From Limnobaculum eriocheiris (GTDB lineage: Bacteria; Pseudomonadota; Gammaproteobacteria; Enterobacterales; Enterobacteriaceae), in NCBI RefSeq assembly GCF_021010575.1, contig NZ_JAJNAG010000005.1, positions 1-64,000 of the forward strand: a DNA stretch of 64,000 nt, read 5' to 3'. Within the stretch, counting starts at the first letter, position 1; the number at the start of each line of letters is the position of its first letter. Position numbers and translations under genes: made by a program. This document shows, in pieces, positions 26,510 through 36,877 of this stretch. Below the pieces are notes generated by a model, which worked only from the letters and a program-made list of their open reading frames with translations, was not told where the DNA came from and did not search any database.

Positions 26510-28030
26510 TTAAATCACATTCAGTTGCCCCATCATGCCCAGAGTCTCATGCTCCAGAATATGGCAGTGATACATGCGCAGGCCTTTATGTTGCTGAACC
26601 AGCTTAATACGAACTCGCTCATAAGGCTTCAGGTTGATGGTGTCTTTATGGCCGACATATTCCGGCAGGCGCGACTGGCCGTTTAGCTGGTAGCTGACCA
26701 CGGTAAACTGTGTGCCGTGCAGATGGAAGTTATGCTCCATATGGGAATTATTAAAGATCTCCCATTCTTCAACTTCACCCACTTTGCTGGTGAGATCGAT
26801 ACGTTTTAAATCGTGTTTTTTACCGTTAATCAGGAAGTTCATACCGGACATACCTTTGCCCATATCCATGGTTTCGGTATATTCCAGCGTTTTTACCGCG
26901 CTGGCCTTGCCAAGGTTTGGCAGGGTAGCCAGCTTTTGTGGCAGATCCGGTAATTGACTTGCTTTCAGGTTAACCGATGCCAGAGAGCGGGTGACTTCTT
27001 CTGTCGCACAACCCATTTTGCCGCGATCGTAGGCCAGTGCCTGAAGGCTCTGCGTGCCGGATTTTTTAGGTACAACCAGAATTTCTGCCCGTTCTCCCGG
27101 GGTTAGTAACAGGGTAGTCAGTTTATACGGTTGTTCCAGCAGTCCTCCATCGGTACCAATCAGGTAGATATCCGCATCATTAAGAGACAGATTAAGATAG
27201 CGCCCCGAGCAGGCATTCCACAAACGGGCGCGTGTTGCCTGATTCAGTGTGATTTCCGGGTGTGACGCGCCATTGACCAGAACGAACTGTCCTTCCCGAC
27301 CGTTCATCCAGTCCATCATGGAGTTTGGTGCAATTTGACCATCAGCACTGAGTTTTAAATCGGAGATAAGCCAGTTTTGTACCGGAATATGTGCCAGTGG
27401 ATCCTGTTTTGGTTTAACGATAAAAACTCCGGCCAGACCGCGGAACGCTTGTTCAGCTACGGTATTATGTCCATGAGGGTGGTACCAGTAAGTTCCTGCA
27501 CAACCTTCCGGCAACGTAAATTTATAGACGCGGGAAGCACCAGGAGCAATTTCGTCTTGCGGATTACCGTCCTGGTCCGGTGGAACCGGTAATCCGTGCC
27601 AGTGTACGGTGGTAGGCTGTGGTAATTCATTTTTAAACAGAATCTCTACCGTATCCCCTTCAAATACTTCAATAGCGGGGCCGGGGATTTGGTCGTTATA
27701 AGCCCAAAATTCGGTTTCCAGTTGTGGCGTTAGCTGAACCCGAACCGGCTTTGCCGTTAGGGTCGCACTGAAATAATTTGTCTTATCGCTGGTGTTAAGC
27801 AGTTTTTTCAGGTCCGGCAGCGGAAGGTTTTTAGGCAGGGCGGATTCTGGCAACAGATTACCGTTATGCATTCCCTCCATTGGCATATTGCTCATATCGT
27901 GTCGGGACATATTTCCCATGTCATGCCCGGAGGGCATCTTTTCCATCTGGTGGGGTTGTGCCACCACTTTGGCTGCTGCCAGTGTTCCTACGGCTGCCGC
28001 CAGTTTTGTTAAAAATAGTCTACGATTCAT
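26510..28030 (-). CDS. Tat-exported multicopper oxidase
   Basis: The 506-aa protein starts with a twin-arginine signal (NRRLFLTKLAAAVGTLAAA) followed by a Met/His-rich stretch (PSGHDMGNMSRHDMSNMPM) that could bind copper. All four copper motifs are present: HWHG, YWYHPHGH, HNFHLHGTQF and MYHCHILEHETLGMM, giving the type 1 and trinuclear sites. CueO and CopA oxidases of this type turn Cu(I) into Cu(II) in the periplasm and protect against copper. The Met-rich insert typical of CueO is short, so assignment to CueO or CopA is left open. The next gene encodes a His/Cys-rich secreted protein, which fits copper handling. Confidence 0.9.
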   Translation of the reverse strand: MNRRLFLTKLAAAVGTLAAAKVVAQPHQMEKMPSGHDMGNMSRHDMSNMPMEGMHNGNLLPESALPKNLPLPDLKKLLNTSDKTNYFSATLTAKPVRVQLTPQLETEFWAYNDQIPGPAIEVFEGDTVEILFKNELPQPTTVHWHGLPVPPDQDGNPQDEIAPGASRVYKFTLPEGCAGTYWYHPHGHNTVAEQAFRGLAGVFIVKPKQDPLAHIPVQNWLISDLKLSADGQIAPNSMMDWMNGREGQFVLVNGASHPEITLNQATRARLWNACSGRYLNLSLNDADIYLIGTDGGLLEQPYKLTTLLLTPGERAEILVVPKKSGTQSLQALAYDRGKMGCATEEVTRSLASVNLKASQLPDLPQKLATLPNLGKASAVKTLEYTETMDMGKGMSGMNFLINGKKHDLKRIDLTSKVGEVEEWEIFNNSHMEHNFHLHGTQFTVVSYQLNGQSRLPEYVGHKDTINLKPYERVRIKLVQQHKGLRMYHCHILEHETLGMMGQLNVI

Positions 28031-28175
28031 AATGTTATCCTCATATTGCCCATTATCAATAATAAGCAGCGCATGATGCGGTAGTGCTCACATCGTGCGA
28101 TTGAAATCTGAATGCTAAAGCTGATACAGGAACAAAATCCTGATAAGCCGCTTTAACCGATTTAAATAAGATGAT

Positions 28176-28499
28176 TTAAACGTTGAGATTTCTGGGAGGA
28201 TGGGGCTCAGGTTGAAGCGAGCGGGAGTGCCAACTAATCGCAGAGGCCCGGTAGGTTTCATGGCCAATAGAGGTTGCAACAGATAATGACATAGAAGGAA
28301 CCACGGAGAAACAGAGCATGCAGTGTGCGCTATCGTTGCAATGATCCATTTGGTTATCGTGCTGTGAAACAGCGCTATGGTGTTCCTGAGTAACGGATAC
28401 CGGGGCACAGGTATCATGATTTGCAGCCATGGTAAATCCCGGTGCGCTAAACAACACGACCAGAATCAACAGTAATTTGGGCAGCAATGATAACTTCAT
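28176..28499 (-). CDS. Small His/Cys-rich secreted protein (DUF2946/CopL-like)
   Basis: The 107-aa product has a signal peptide (MKLSLLPKLLLILVVLFSAP, then GFTMAA) and a mature part rich in His and Cys (HDTCAPVSVTQEHHSAVSQH, MDHCNDSAHCMLC). The C-terminus ends PEPHPPRNLNV, like DUF2946/CopL-type proteins that accompany copper-resistance genes. It lies upstream of the multicopper oxidase on the same strand, separated by 145 bases, so copper binding or sensing in the periplasm is a reasonable inference. The start is placed at MKLSLLP (28499) since the signal peptide begins there; an ATG 33 bases upstream is in frame. Confidence 0.65.
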   Translation of the reverse strand: MKLSLLPKLLLILVVLFSAPGFTMAANHDTCAPVSVTQEHHSAVSQHDNQMDHCNDSAHCMLCFSVVPSMSLSVATSIGHETYRASAISWHSRSLQPEPHPPRNLNV

Positions 28500-28613
28500 G
28501 ATAGTAAAAGAGCCTTCCCTGTGGTTAACCAACGGTTAATAATTAATATATTACCCCTGAGCATAGGGTGTTTCAATGTTCTTTAAACTTCTTTAATTAT
28601 TAGCAGAGGAAGT

Positions 28614-28646
28614 AAACGGCGGTAATATCAACAATTACCGCCGTTT
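28614..28646 (-). terminator. lptFG terminator
   Basis: A 13-base perfect stem (AAACGGCGGTAAT against ATTACCGCCGTTT) with a 7-base loop directly follows the lptG stop codon. Confidence 0.75.
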
Positions 28647-28654
28647 GGAGAGCG

Positions 28655-29731
28655 TTAGCGTTTTTGTTTAAGCAGGAAGATACTGATAACTAAAAACAAC
28701 AGGCTTGGTAACAATGCACCGACAAATGGCGGTACGCCATACACCAGACTGAGCGGACCAAAAATTTGGTCAAGCACATAGAAGATGAAACCAAAACTGA
28801 TACCGGTGACCACCCGAATACCCATAGGCACGCTGCGCAGTGGGCCAAAAATAAAGGATAACGCCATCAGCATCATTACCGCTACCGAGACAGGAGACAG
28901 AATTTTGTTCCAGAAAATCAGTCGATAGCGGGCAGACTCCTGTCCACTTTGCTTCAGGTATTTACTGTACTCATATAGCCCGCTGGCGGACAGGGATTCC
29001 GGGTTCATGGCTACCACACCCAACTTGTCAGGCGTCAGATTAGTTTGCCACTCTTCATTTAGCGTCTGGGTGCCAACGATTTTGTTTGGCTGACTAAGGT
29101 CGGACTGGTCAATCTGGAATAGCTGCCAGGTATTATTGTTTTTATCGTAAGTGGCGGTACCGGCGTAGCGCACCGATATCAGCTTACGTTCTTTATTAAA
29201 ATGATAAATACTGACGCCGGATAGCTCATCTTCTTTCACCACGTTCTGGATATAGATAAAGTCATTCTTATCTTTAGCCCATATGCCATTGCGGGTAGAG
29301 AGCAGGGAACTGCCGTACATCATTTGGGCGCGGGTATTACGGGCGGTTTGTTCTCCCAGCGGAGCAACCCACTCACCAATCGCCATGGTCAATAGCACCA
29401 AAGGAATTGCAGTTTTCATTACGGCGGAGGCAATTTGCATCCGGGTAAAGCCTGAGGCTTCCATCACCACCAGTTCACTGCGGGTTGCCAGCGCCCCTAA
29501 GCCCAACAGTGCGCCTAACAGCGCCGCCATCGGGAAAAAGACTTCTATATCTTTTGGTACGCTTAACAGGGTGTAGAGACCAGCACCCAATGCATCATAG
29601 TCCCCTTTACCGGTTTTACGTAGCTGATCCACGAATTTGATAATTCCGGACAGGCTGACCAGCAAAAACAGGGTACTCATGATGGTACTGAAAATGGTGC
29701 GGCCGATATAACGGTCTAAAACGCTGAACAT
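28655..29731 (-). CDS. lptG: LPS export permease LptG
   Basis: LptG is one of the two inner-membrane permeases of the LptB2FG ABC transporter that drives lipopolysaccharide from the inner membrane across the periplasm. The 358-aa protein has the expected pattern: N-terminal segment VLDRYIGRTIFSTIMSTLFL, two more membrane helices with the coupling region (SELVVMEASGFTRMQIASAV), a central periplasmic beta-jellyroll domain (about 130-260), and three C-terminal helices. It begins 4 bases after the lptF stop, so the pair is one operon, divergent from pepA as in E. coli. Confidence 0.97.
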   Translation of the reverse strand: MFSVLDRYIGRTIFSTIMSTLFLLVSLSGIIKFVDQLRKTGKGDYDALGAGLYTLLSVPKDIEVFFPMAALLGALLGLGALATRSELVVMEASGFTRMQIASAVMKTAIPLVLLTMAIGEWVAPLGEQTARNTRAQMMYGSSLLSTRNGIWAKDKNDFIYIQNVVKEDELSGVSIYHFNKERKLISVRYAGTATYDKNNNTWQLFQIDQSDLSQPNKIVGTQTLNEEWQTNLTPDKLGVVAMNPESLSASGLYEYSKYLKQSGQESARYRLIFWNKILSPVSVAVMMLMALSFIFGPLRSVPMGIRVVTGISFGFIFYVLDQIFGPLSLVYGVPPFVGALLPSLLFLVISIFLLKQKR

Positions 29732-29734
29732 AAA

Positions 29735-30826
29735 TTAAACCGCTCCTCTCAGCCGGGCACGCAGACGGCGGGAAGGTGTGCTATCCCACAGATTTAATAC
29801 AATACCCAACGCTAAATAACCCAGGTTGACTAACCAAACCCAGACCATTGGATCAATTTTTCCGCGGCCGGCGTTTGATCTTAATGAGCTTTGCAGCAGG
29901 AAGTAGATCAAATACAGCAGCATTGCCGGTAGCATACTGACTACGCGGCCCTGACGCGGGTTGACTTCACTCAGCGGTACGACCAGCAGCGCCATTAGCG
30001 GTACGGAGACGATCAGCGTTAAACGCCAGTTCAGTTCGGCTTTGGCCTGATGGCTGTCTGATGCGATCAGTGAAGACATATTGGCCTGTTCTACACTGTC
30101 ACCAAGCATCGCTTCCTGATGGCCGATAATCGCCTGATAGTGGGTGAAATCGGTGACGCGGAAGTCTCGCAGCAGGGCAGTGCCTTCATAACGGGTACCG
30201 GTATCTAAAAAGATACGTTGATTGCCGTTGAGATCTTCAACAATATGGCCTTTATCCGCCACAACGACAGAAGGGCGCTGGTTGCCTGAAGGGCGCAACT
30301 GGGCCAGAAACACGTCGACAAACTCATTGCCTTCCACTTTTCCAACAAACAGAACGGCGTTGCCATCCTGAGATGACTGAAATTGACCTTCTACCAATGC
30401 ACCTAAACTTGGGTTGGCTTTAGCATCGGCAATAATGCGCTCCTGATTTACCGCCGATAGCGGCCCTAACCAGGCCGAGTTGATCCCGGCGATAGCGCCA
30501 GTCAGTATCGATAGGGCCAGTGCGGCAATCAATAATACATTTTTGCTTAAGCCGCAGGCGTGCATCACGGTGATTTCACTCTCCGAGTACAGCTTACTGA
30601 AGGTCATCAAAATACCTAAGAATAAACTCAGAGGCAGGATGAGTTGCGCCATCTCGGGAATACCGAGGCCAAGCAAAGACAAAATTAAGTTCGTCGGGAT
30701 ATCTCCCTCAACAGCCATCGACAAAACCCGTACCAGCTTCTGACAGAAAAAGATCAGTAGCAGGATAAACAGGATTGCGATTTGACTCTTGAATGTCTCC
30801 CGGATCAGATATCTAATGATTATCAA
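29735..30826 (-). CDS. lptF: LPS export permease LptF
   Basis: LptF partners LptG in the LPS exporter. The 363-aa protein starts IIIRYLIRETFKSQIAILFI, has the coupling-helix region SESEITVMHACGLSKNVLL, a periplasmic jellyroll (about 130-260) and C-terminal helices (LTLIVSVPLMALLVVPLSEV; MLPAMLLYLIYFLLQSSL). It is first in the lptFG operon. The 237-base gap to pepA (30827-31063) holds divergent promoters. The gene is essential in the family; it looks intact. Confidence 0.97.
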   Translation of the reverse strand: MIIIRYLIRETFKSQIAILFILLLIFFCQKLVRVLSMAVEGDIPTNLILSLLGLGIPEMAQLILPLSLFLGILMTFSKLYSESEITVMHACGLSKNVLLIAALALSILTGAIAGINSAWLGPLSAVNQERIIADAKANPSLGALVEGQFQSSQDGNAVLFVGKVEGNEFVDVFLAQLRPSGNQRPSVVVADKGHIVEDLNGNQRIFLDTGTRYEGTALLRDFRVTDFTHYQAIIGHQEAMLGDSVEQANMSSLIASDSHQAKAELNWRLTLIVSVPLMALLVVPLSEVNPRQGRVVSMLPAMLLYLIYFLLQSSLRSNAGRGKIDPMVWVWLVNLGYLALGIVLNLWDSTPSRRLRARLRGAV

Positions 30827-31048
30827 GTTAATTACGCCTGTGAAAACTTGTTTTTTTACAGGAAAGCCGATACTTTCATCGTTAATTCGCCATTTTTACT
30901 AACATCTACCATAATGGCAGCCTGTATTGCTAATAATAGTATTAATGGGCATAAAATATTAACACTATTTGTGTCACGTTAATAAAAACCGCAGGGGCGT
31001 TACGGATCTGTCTATTCTATCCATAACTCACCTGCCTTGTCTCTTTAA

Positions 31049-32575
<1,527 letters not shown>

Positions 32576-32662
32576 GGTTAAAGGCGACAGACATAAGGGC
32601 AATGCTGTTTATTTCTGTTGCCGTAGTGACATGGTATTATGATGTCACTTTTGTAATTTAAC

Positions 32663-32687
32663 GAAGGGCACGCTATGCGTGCCCTTC
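32663..32687 (+). terminator. pepA terminator hairpin
   Basis: GAAGGGCACG and CGTGCCCTTC form a 10-base perfect stem with a 5-base loop about 90 bases after the pepA stop. The T-run is weak, so termination may be partial. Confidence 0.6.
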
Positions 32688-32705
32688 AGATTGATAATAT
32701 AGCTA

Positions 32706-32857
32706 ATCGGAGGGAGAGATTGCCGTTGGGGTCGTAGCAGCTTTAGCTGCCGGAGTGCCCCTAGGGAATCTAGGCCCGACGCCCTCCGATATTAAGTACA
32801 GATGGTTTTCCGGCCGGGCACAACGCAAATATAAGCGCACTGCTTTTACGGCCGGAA
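32706..32857. repeat. Structured non-coding element, two cruciform-like folds
   Basis: The first fold is closed by ATCGGAGGG / CCCTCCGAT (32706-32714 and 32782-32790). It encloses GTCG / CGAC, a hairpin GCAGCT-TT-AGCTGC (32737-32750) and a hairpin CCTAG-GGAAT-CTAGG (32760-32774), a multibranched layout like that of a structured RNA. The second fold is TTCCGGCCG / CGGCCGGAA (32808-32816 and 32849-32857). It may be a dispersed repeat, a regulatory RNA or a leader element for holC-valS; none can be chosen from the sequence. Confidence 0.55.
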
Positions 32858-32927
32858 TATCCTCTGAAGCTGACTTAAATGTACTTATCAACAATCTCAA
32901 TAAATAGAGCGATTCCCAACACCAACT

Positions 32928-33377
32928 ATGAAAACAGCATCATTTTATCTGCTCGACCACAGCAACTCATCACAGGGCCTATCCGCCTGCGAGGCGCTGG
33001 CCTGTAACGTAGCGGCTGAACGTTGGCGCATGGGAAAACGTGTACTCATTGCCTGCGAAACCCAACAACAGGCAGAACAGTTGGATGAAGCGCTATGGAA
33101 GTTGGATACCGACCAGTTTGTTCCACATAATCTGGCGGGTGAAGGCCCTAAATATGGAGCTCCGGTGGAGCTGTGCTGGCCCGGTAAACGCAGCAACGCG
33201 CCACGGGATCTTCTGATTAATCTGCAAAGTCAATTTCCGGATTTTGCTACGGCATTCTATGAAGTGATAGACTTTGTTCCACATGAAGACGATTTAAAAC
33301 AGTTGGCGCGCGAACGTTATAAAGTTTATCGCAGCGTCGGTTTTAATCTGTCTACGGCAACGCCGCCAACCATCTGA
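32928..33377 (+). CDS. holC: DNA polymerase III chi subunit
   Basis: HolC (chi) binds SSB and, through psi (HolD, also in this window), links the clamp loader to the single-strand template. The 149-aa protein matches the family's length and layout: ASFYLLDHSN at the start, EALACNVAAERWRMGKRVLI, then PHNLAGEGPKYGAPVELCW, the chi signature. It directly precedes valS, 16 bases apart, as in most enterobacteria. Confidence 0.95.
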   Translation: MKTASFYLLDHSNSSQGLSACEALACNVAAERWRMGKRVLIACETQQQAEQLDEALWKLDTDQFVPHNLAGEGPKYGAPVELCWPGKRSNAPRDLLINLQSQFPDFATAFYEVIDFVPHEDDLKQLARERYKVYRSVGFNLSTATPPTI

Positions 33378-33393
33378 ATGATATAAAAATACC

Positions 33394-36249
33394 ATGGAAA
33401 AAACATATAACCCGCAAGAGATCGAACAGTCCCTTTATCAACATTGGGAAGAGAGTGGCTATTTTAAGCCGAATGGCGACAGCAACAAAGAAAGTTACTG
33501 CATCGTCATTCCGCCACCGAATGTCACCGGTAGCCTGCATATGGGGCATGCCTTCCAGCAGACCATCATGGATGCCATGATCCGCTATCAGCGCATGCAG
33601 GGAAAAAATACCCTTTGGCAGGCAGGGACTGACCACGCAGGTATCGCTACTCAGATGGTAGTGGAGCGCAAAATTGCCGCCGAAGAGAACAAAACTCGTC
33701 ACGACTATGGTCGCGAAGCCTTTATCGATAAAATCTGGCAGTGGAAAGCTGAATCAGGTGGCACTATTACTGGTCAAATGCGCCGTTTAGGTGCTTCAGT
33801 AGACTGGGATCGTGAACGTTTTACTATGGATGAAAGCTTGTCCAATGCGGTAAAAGAGGTGTTCGTTCGCCTGCACAAAGAGAACCTTATTTATCGTGGC
33901 AAACGGCTGGTTAACTGGGATCCAAAACTGCGTACAGCGATCTCCGATCTGGAAGTTGAAAACCGTGAAACCAAAGGTTCCATGTGGCATCTGCGCTACC
34001 CGCTGGCGGATGGCGTAAAAACCGCCGACGGTAAAGACTATCTGGTGGTTGCTACTACCCGTCCTGAAACGGTACTGGGCGATACCGGCGTAGCCGTGAA
34101 CCCGGAAGATCCTCGCTATAAAGACCTTATCGGCAAGTATGTTGTACTGCCGCTGGTCAACCGCCGCATCCCGATAGTGGGGGATGAACATGCGGATATG
34201 GAAAAAGGTACCGGCTGTGTGAAAATCACCCCGGCCCATGACTTTAACGACTATGAAGTTGGACGCCGCCACGGGCTGCCAATGATCAATATTCTGACCT
34301 TCGACGGTGATATCCGCGATAGCGCAGAAATATTTGATACCAACGGCAAACCAAGTGAAGACTATTCTGATGAGTTACCTTCTGAGCTGCGTGGGCTGGA
34401 GCGTTTTGCTGCGCGCAAAGCGGTTGTTGCTGCCTTTGATGGTCTGGGGTTACTGGAAGAGATTAAACCGCATGACTTAACGGTACCTTATGGCGACCGC
34501 GGCGGTGTGGTTATTGAACCTATGCTAACCGACCAGTGGTACGTGCGCACCGCTCCGCTGGCAAAAGTTGCCATTGAAGCGGTTGAAAACGGCGATATTC
34601 AGTTTGTACCTAAACAGTATGAAAATATGTACTTCTCCTGGATGCGTGATATTCAGGACTGGTGTATTTCCCGTCAGCTATGGTGGGGACACCGTATTCC
34701 TGCATGGTATGACGCGGAAGGTAACGTATACGTCGCCCGTAACGAAGAGGAAGTGCGCAAAGAGAATAATATTCCGGCCAACGTGGTTCTGACACAGGAC
34801 GAAGATGTACTGGATACCTGGTTCTCCTCCGGTTTATGGACGTTCTCGACGCTGGGCTGGCCGGAAAATACCGAAGACCTACGCACTTTCCACCCAACCA
34901 ATGTGTTGGTAAGTGGCTTTGATATTATCTTCTTCTGGATTGCCCGCATGATCATGCTGACCATGCACTTCATTAAAGATGAAAACGGCAAACCACAGGT
35001 ACCGTTTAAAAATGTCTACGTTACCGGTCTTATCCGTGATGACGAAGGGCAGAAGATGTCCAAATCTAAGGGTAACGTTATTGACCCACTGGATATGATT
35101 GACGGTATTTCTCTGGACGGACTGTTAGAAAAACGTACCGGCAACATGATGCAGCCACAGCTGGCGGAGAAAATTCGCAAGCGTACTGAGAAGCAATTCC
35201 CGAACGGTATTGAAGCTCATGGTACTGATGCCCTGCGTTTTACTCTGACGGCATTAGCCTCAACCGGTCGTGATATCAACTGGGATATGAAACGTCTGGA
35301 AGGTTATCGCAATTTCTGTAATAAGCTGTGGAATGCCAGCCGCTTTGTATTAATGAACACTGAAGATCAGGATTGTGGTCAAAACGGCGGCGAAATGGTA
35401 TTTTCGCTGGCGGATCGCTGGATTCTGGCGGAGTTTAACCAGACGGTGAAAGCTTATCGTGAAGCGCTGGATAACTATCGTTTTGATATGGCTGCCAACA
35501 TTCTGTATGAGTTCACCTGGAACCAGTTCTGTGACTGGTATCTGGAGCTGGCGAAACCGGTGATGAACTCAGGTTCTGAAACAGAACTGCGTGGTACTCG
35601 CCATACGTTGGTCCACGTGCTGGAGTCATTGCTGCGTTTGGCACATCCAATTATTCCATTTATCACTGAAACTATCTGGCAGCGCGTGAAACTACTGAAA
35701 AACATCACTGCGGATACCATTATGTTACAGCCAATGCCTGAATATGATGCAGCACTGGATGATAAAGCCGCCCGGGATTCACTGGAGTGGATTAAGCAGG
35801 CGATTGTTGCAGTGCGCAATATCCGTGCCGAGATGAATATTGCGCCGGGTAAACTGCTGGACGTATTACTGCGCGAAGCCAATCCAATGGCTCAAAGCCG
35901 GGTGATGGAAAACGAGAACTTTATTAAAACCCTGGCGCGTTTGTCATCCATTACCATTCTGCCAGCCGGTGATAAAGGTCCGGTTTCTGTGACCAAACTG
36001 GTGGAAGGGGCTGAGTTGCTAATTCCGATGGCAGGTCTGGTGGATAAAACTGCCGAACTGGAGCGTCTGGCGAAAGAAGTGACGCGCATTGAAGAAGAAA
36101 TCGGGAAAATTGAGTGCAAGCTGGAAAATGAAGGCTTTGTTTCTCGTGCTCCGGAAGCGGTCGTGGCTAAAGAGCGTGAGCGTTTAGCTACCTTTATTGA
36201 AGATAAAGCTAAATTACTGGAACAGAAGGCAACTATCGCTGCGCTGTAA
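33394..36249 (+). CDS. valS: Valyl-tRNA synthetase
   Basis: ValS is the class I synthetase that charges tRNA-Val. The 951-aa protein has the HIGH-type motif [11 protein letters not shown] (about residue 48), the editing CP1 domain ([20 protein letters not shown]) and the KMSKS motif [11 protein letters not shown] (about 555). The anticodon-binding region and the C-terminal coiled coil ([19 protein letters not shown]) complete it. All expected parts are present. It is co-transcribed with holC and ended by the hairpin at 36278-36304. Confidence 0.98.
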   Translation: MEKTYNPQEIEQSLYQHWEESGYFKPNGDSNKESYCIVIPPPNVTGSLHMGHAFQQTIMDAMIRYQRMQGKNTLWQAGTDHAGIATQMVVERKIAAEENKTRHDYGREAFIDKIWQWKAESGGTITGQMRRLGASVDWDRERFTMDESLSNAVKEVFVRLHKENLIYRGKRLVNWDPKLRTAISDLEVENRETKGSMWHLRYPLADGVKTADGKDYLVVATTRPETVLGDTGVAVNPEDPRYKDLIGKYVVLPLVNRRIPIVGDEHADMEKGTGCVKITPAHDFNDYEVGRRHGLPMINILTFDGDIRDSAEIFDTNGKPSEDYSDELPSELRGLERFAARKAVVAAFDGLGLLEEIKPHDLTVPYGDRGGVVIEPMLTDQWYVRTAPLAKVAIEAVENGDIQFVPKQYENMYFSWMRDIQDWCISRQLWWGHRIPAWYDAEGNVYVARNEEEVRKENNIPANVVLTQDEDVLDTWFSSGLWTFSTLGWPENTEDLRTFHPTNVLVSGFDIIFFWIARMIMLTMHFIKDENGKPQVPFKNVYVTGLIRDDEGQKMSKSKGNVIDPLDMIDGISLDGLLEKRTGNMMQPQLAEKIRKRTEKQFPNGIEAHGTDALRFTLTALASTGRDINWDMKRLEGYRNFCNKLWNASRFVLMNTEDQDCGQNGGEMVFSLADRWILAEFNQTVKAYREALDNYRFDMAANILYEFTWNQFCDWYLELAKPVMNSGSETELRGTRHTLVHVLESLLRLAHPIIPFITETIWQRVKLLKNITADTIMLQPMPEYDAALDDKAARDSLEWIKQAIVAVRNIRAEMNIAPGKLLDVLLREANPMAQSRVMENENFIKTLARLSSITILPAGDKGPVSVTKLVEGAELLIPMAGLVDKTAELERLAKEVTRIEEEIGKIECKLENEGFVSRAPEAVVAKERERLATFIEDKAKLLEQKATIAAL

Positions 36250-36277
36250 TTTAATCGTCTTCGAGTCAGGTAAAAAA

Positions 36278-36304
36278 ATGGCCCTGTCAAGGTGACAGGG
36301 CCAT
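36278..36304. terminator. Bidirectional terminator between valS and torD
   Basis: ATGGCCCTGTCA and TGACAGGGCCAT form a 12-base perfect stem with a 3-base loop, with an A-run on the left that gives a T-run on the minus strand. It overlaps the torD stop codon and can end both convergent transcripts. Confidence 0.8.
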
Positions 36305-36877
36305 TGTATAGTGCACATCAGTAACAACATCATATCGAGGCATATGGGCTAGTACACATAATTTAACCAAACCGGGTAACCAACTAAGCAGGCGATCCCG
36401 GAGATACTCATGTTGTGAAATGAAGTCTGATGGTTGGTCATGATGTGACTCTATCAATAATGCCATGACAGCAAGTTGAACGGCCAGGTGGTCAGCAGCT
36501 TCATTGTTTCCGGTTTGCTGCTTCACGTGTTTTAACCATTGGCTCATCAGCAGCCTTTCTTCCGCCGGGGAGCTGTGCGGGTAGTGCCCGGCGTAAGGAG
36601 AAACTCCAGTTGGCGGTGGCATAAGAAATAATTCCGCATAGTCAGCAGCCAGTTCAAGATGGTTGTCCGGGCGATTGATGAGTGCCTTGATTTTATTTCG
36701 AAATAAATCGGTGGAAAGACGCAACTCAGGAATTGATTTCAGTCCCCGTAATAGCTGTTGAAGTTCCGGTGAGTTTAATGAGGCTATATCAGTCACGGAG
36801 AGTTCCTGAAATAGCATGCAGGCAAACCAACGGTAGATATTGGCCCGTTGCCGGGCCAGATTATCAGCTCTTATCAT
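36287..36877 (-). CDS. torD: TorD-family molybdoenzyme chaperone
   Basis: TorD proteins bind the immature molybdoenzyme, assist cofactor insertion and proofread Tat export. The 196-aa protein is all-helical with the typical segments ARQRANIYRWFACMLFQEL, then YAELFLMPPPTGVSPYAGHY (the conserved P-Y region), and HLAVQLAVMALLIE. Its start overlaps the torA stop by 4 bases (ATGA), so it is made together with its client. Its stop lies inside the terminator hairpin. Confidence 0.9.
   Translation of the reverse strand: MIRADNLARQRANIYRWFACMLFQELSVTDIASLNSPELQQLLRGLKSIPELRLSTDLFRNKIKALINRPDNHLELAADYAELFLMPPPTGVSPYAGHYPHSSPAEERLLMSQWLKHVKQQTGNNEAADHLAVQLAVMALLIESHHDQPSDFISQHEYLRDRLLSWLPGLVKLCVLAHMPRYDVVTDVHYTMALSP

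Larger units (their letters stand above)
32576..32927. promoter_or_regulatory. pepA-holC intergenic region
   Basis: The 352-base gap holds the pepA terminator hairpin (32663-32687) and two strong fold-back structures (32706-32790 and 32808-32857), with no believable gene. The holC promoter should lie in or after these structures. Confidence 0.5.

Noticed and set aside
32703-32900. 65-aa minus-strand frame between pepA and holC
   Set aside because: It covers the fold-back structures, has no ribosome site and resembles no protein.
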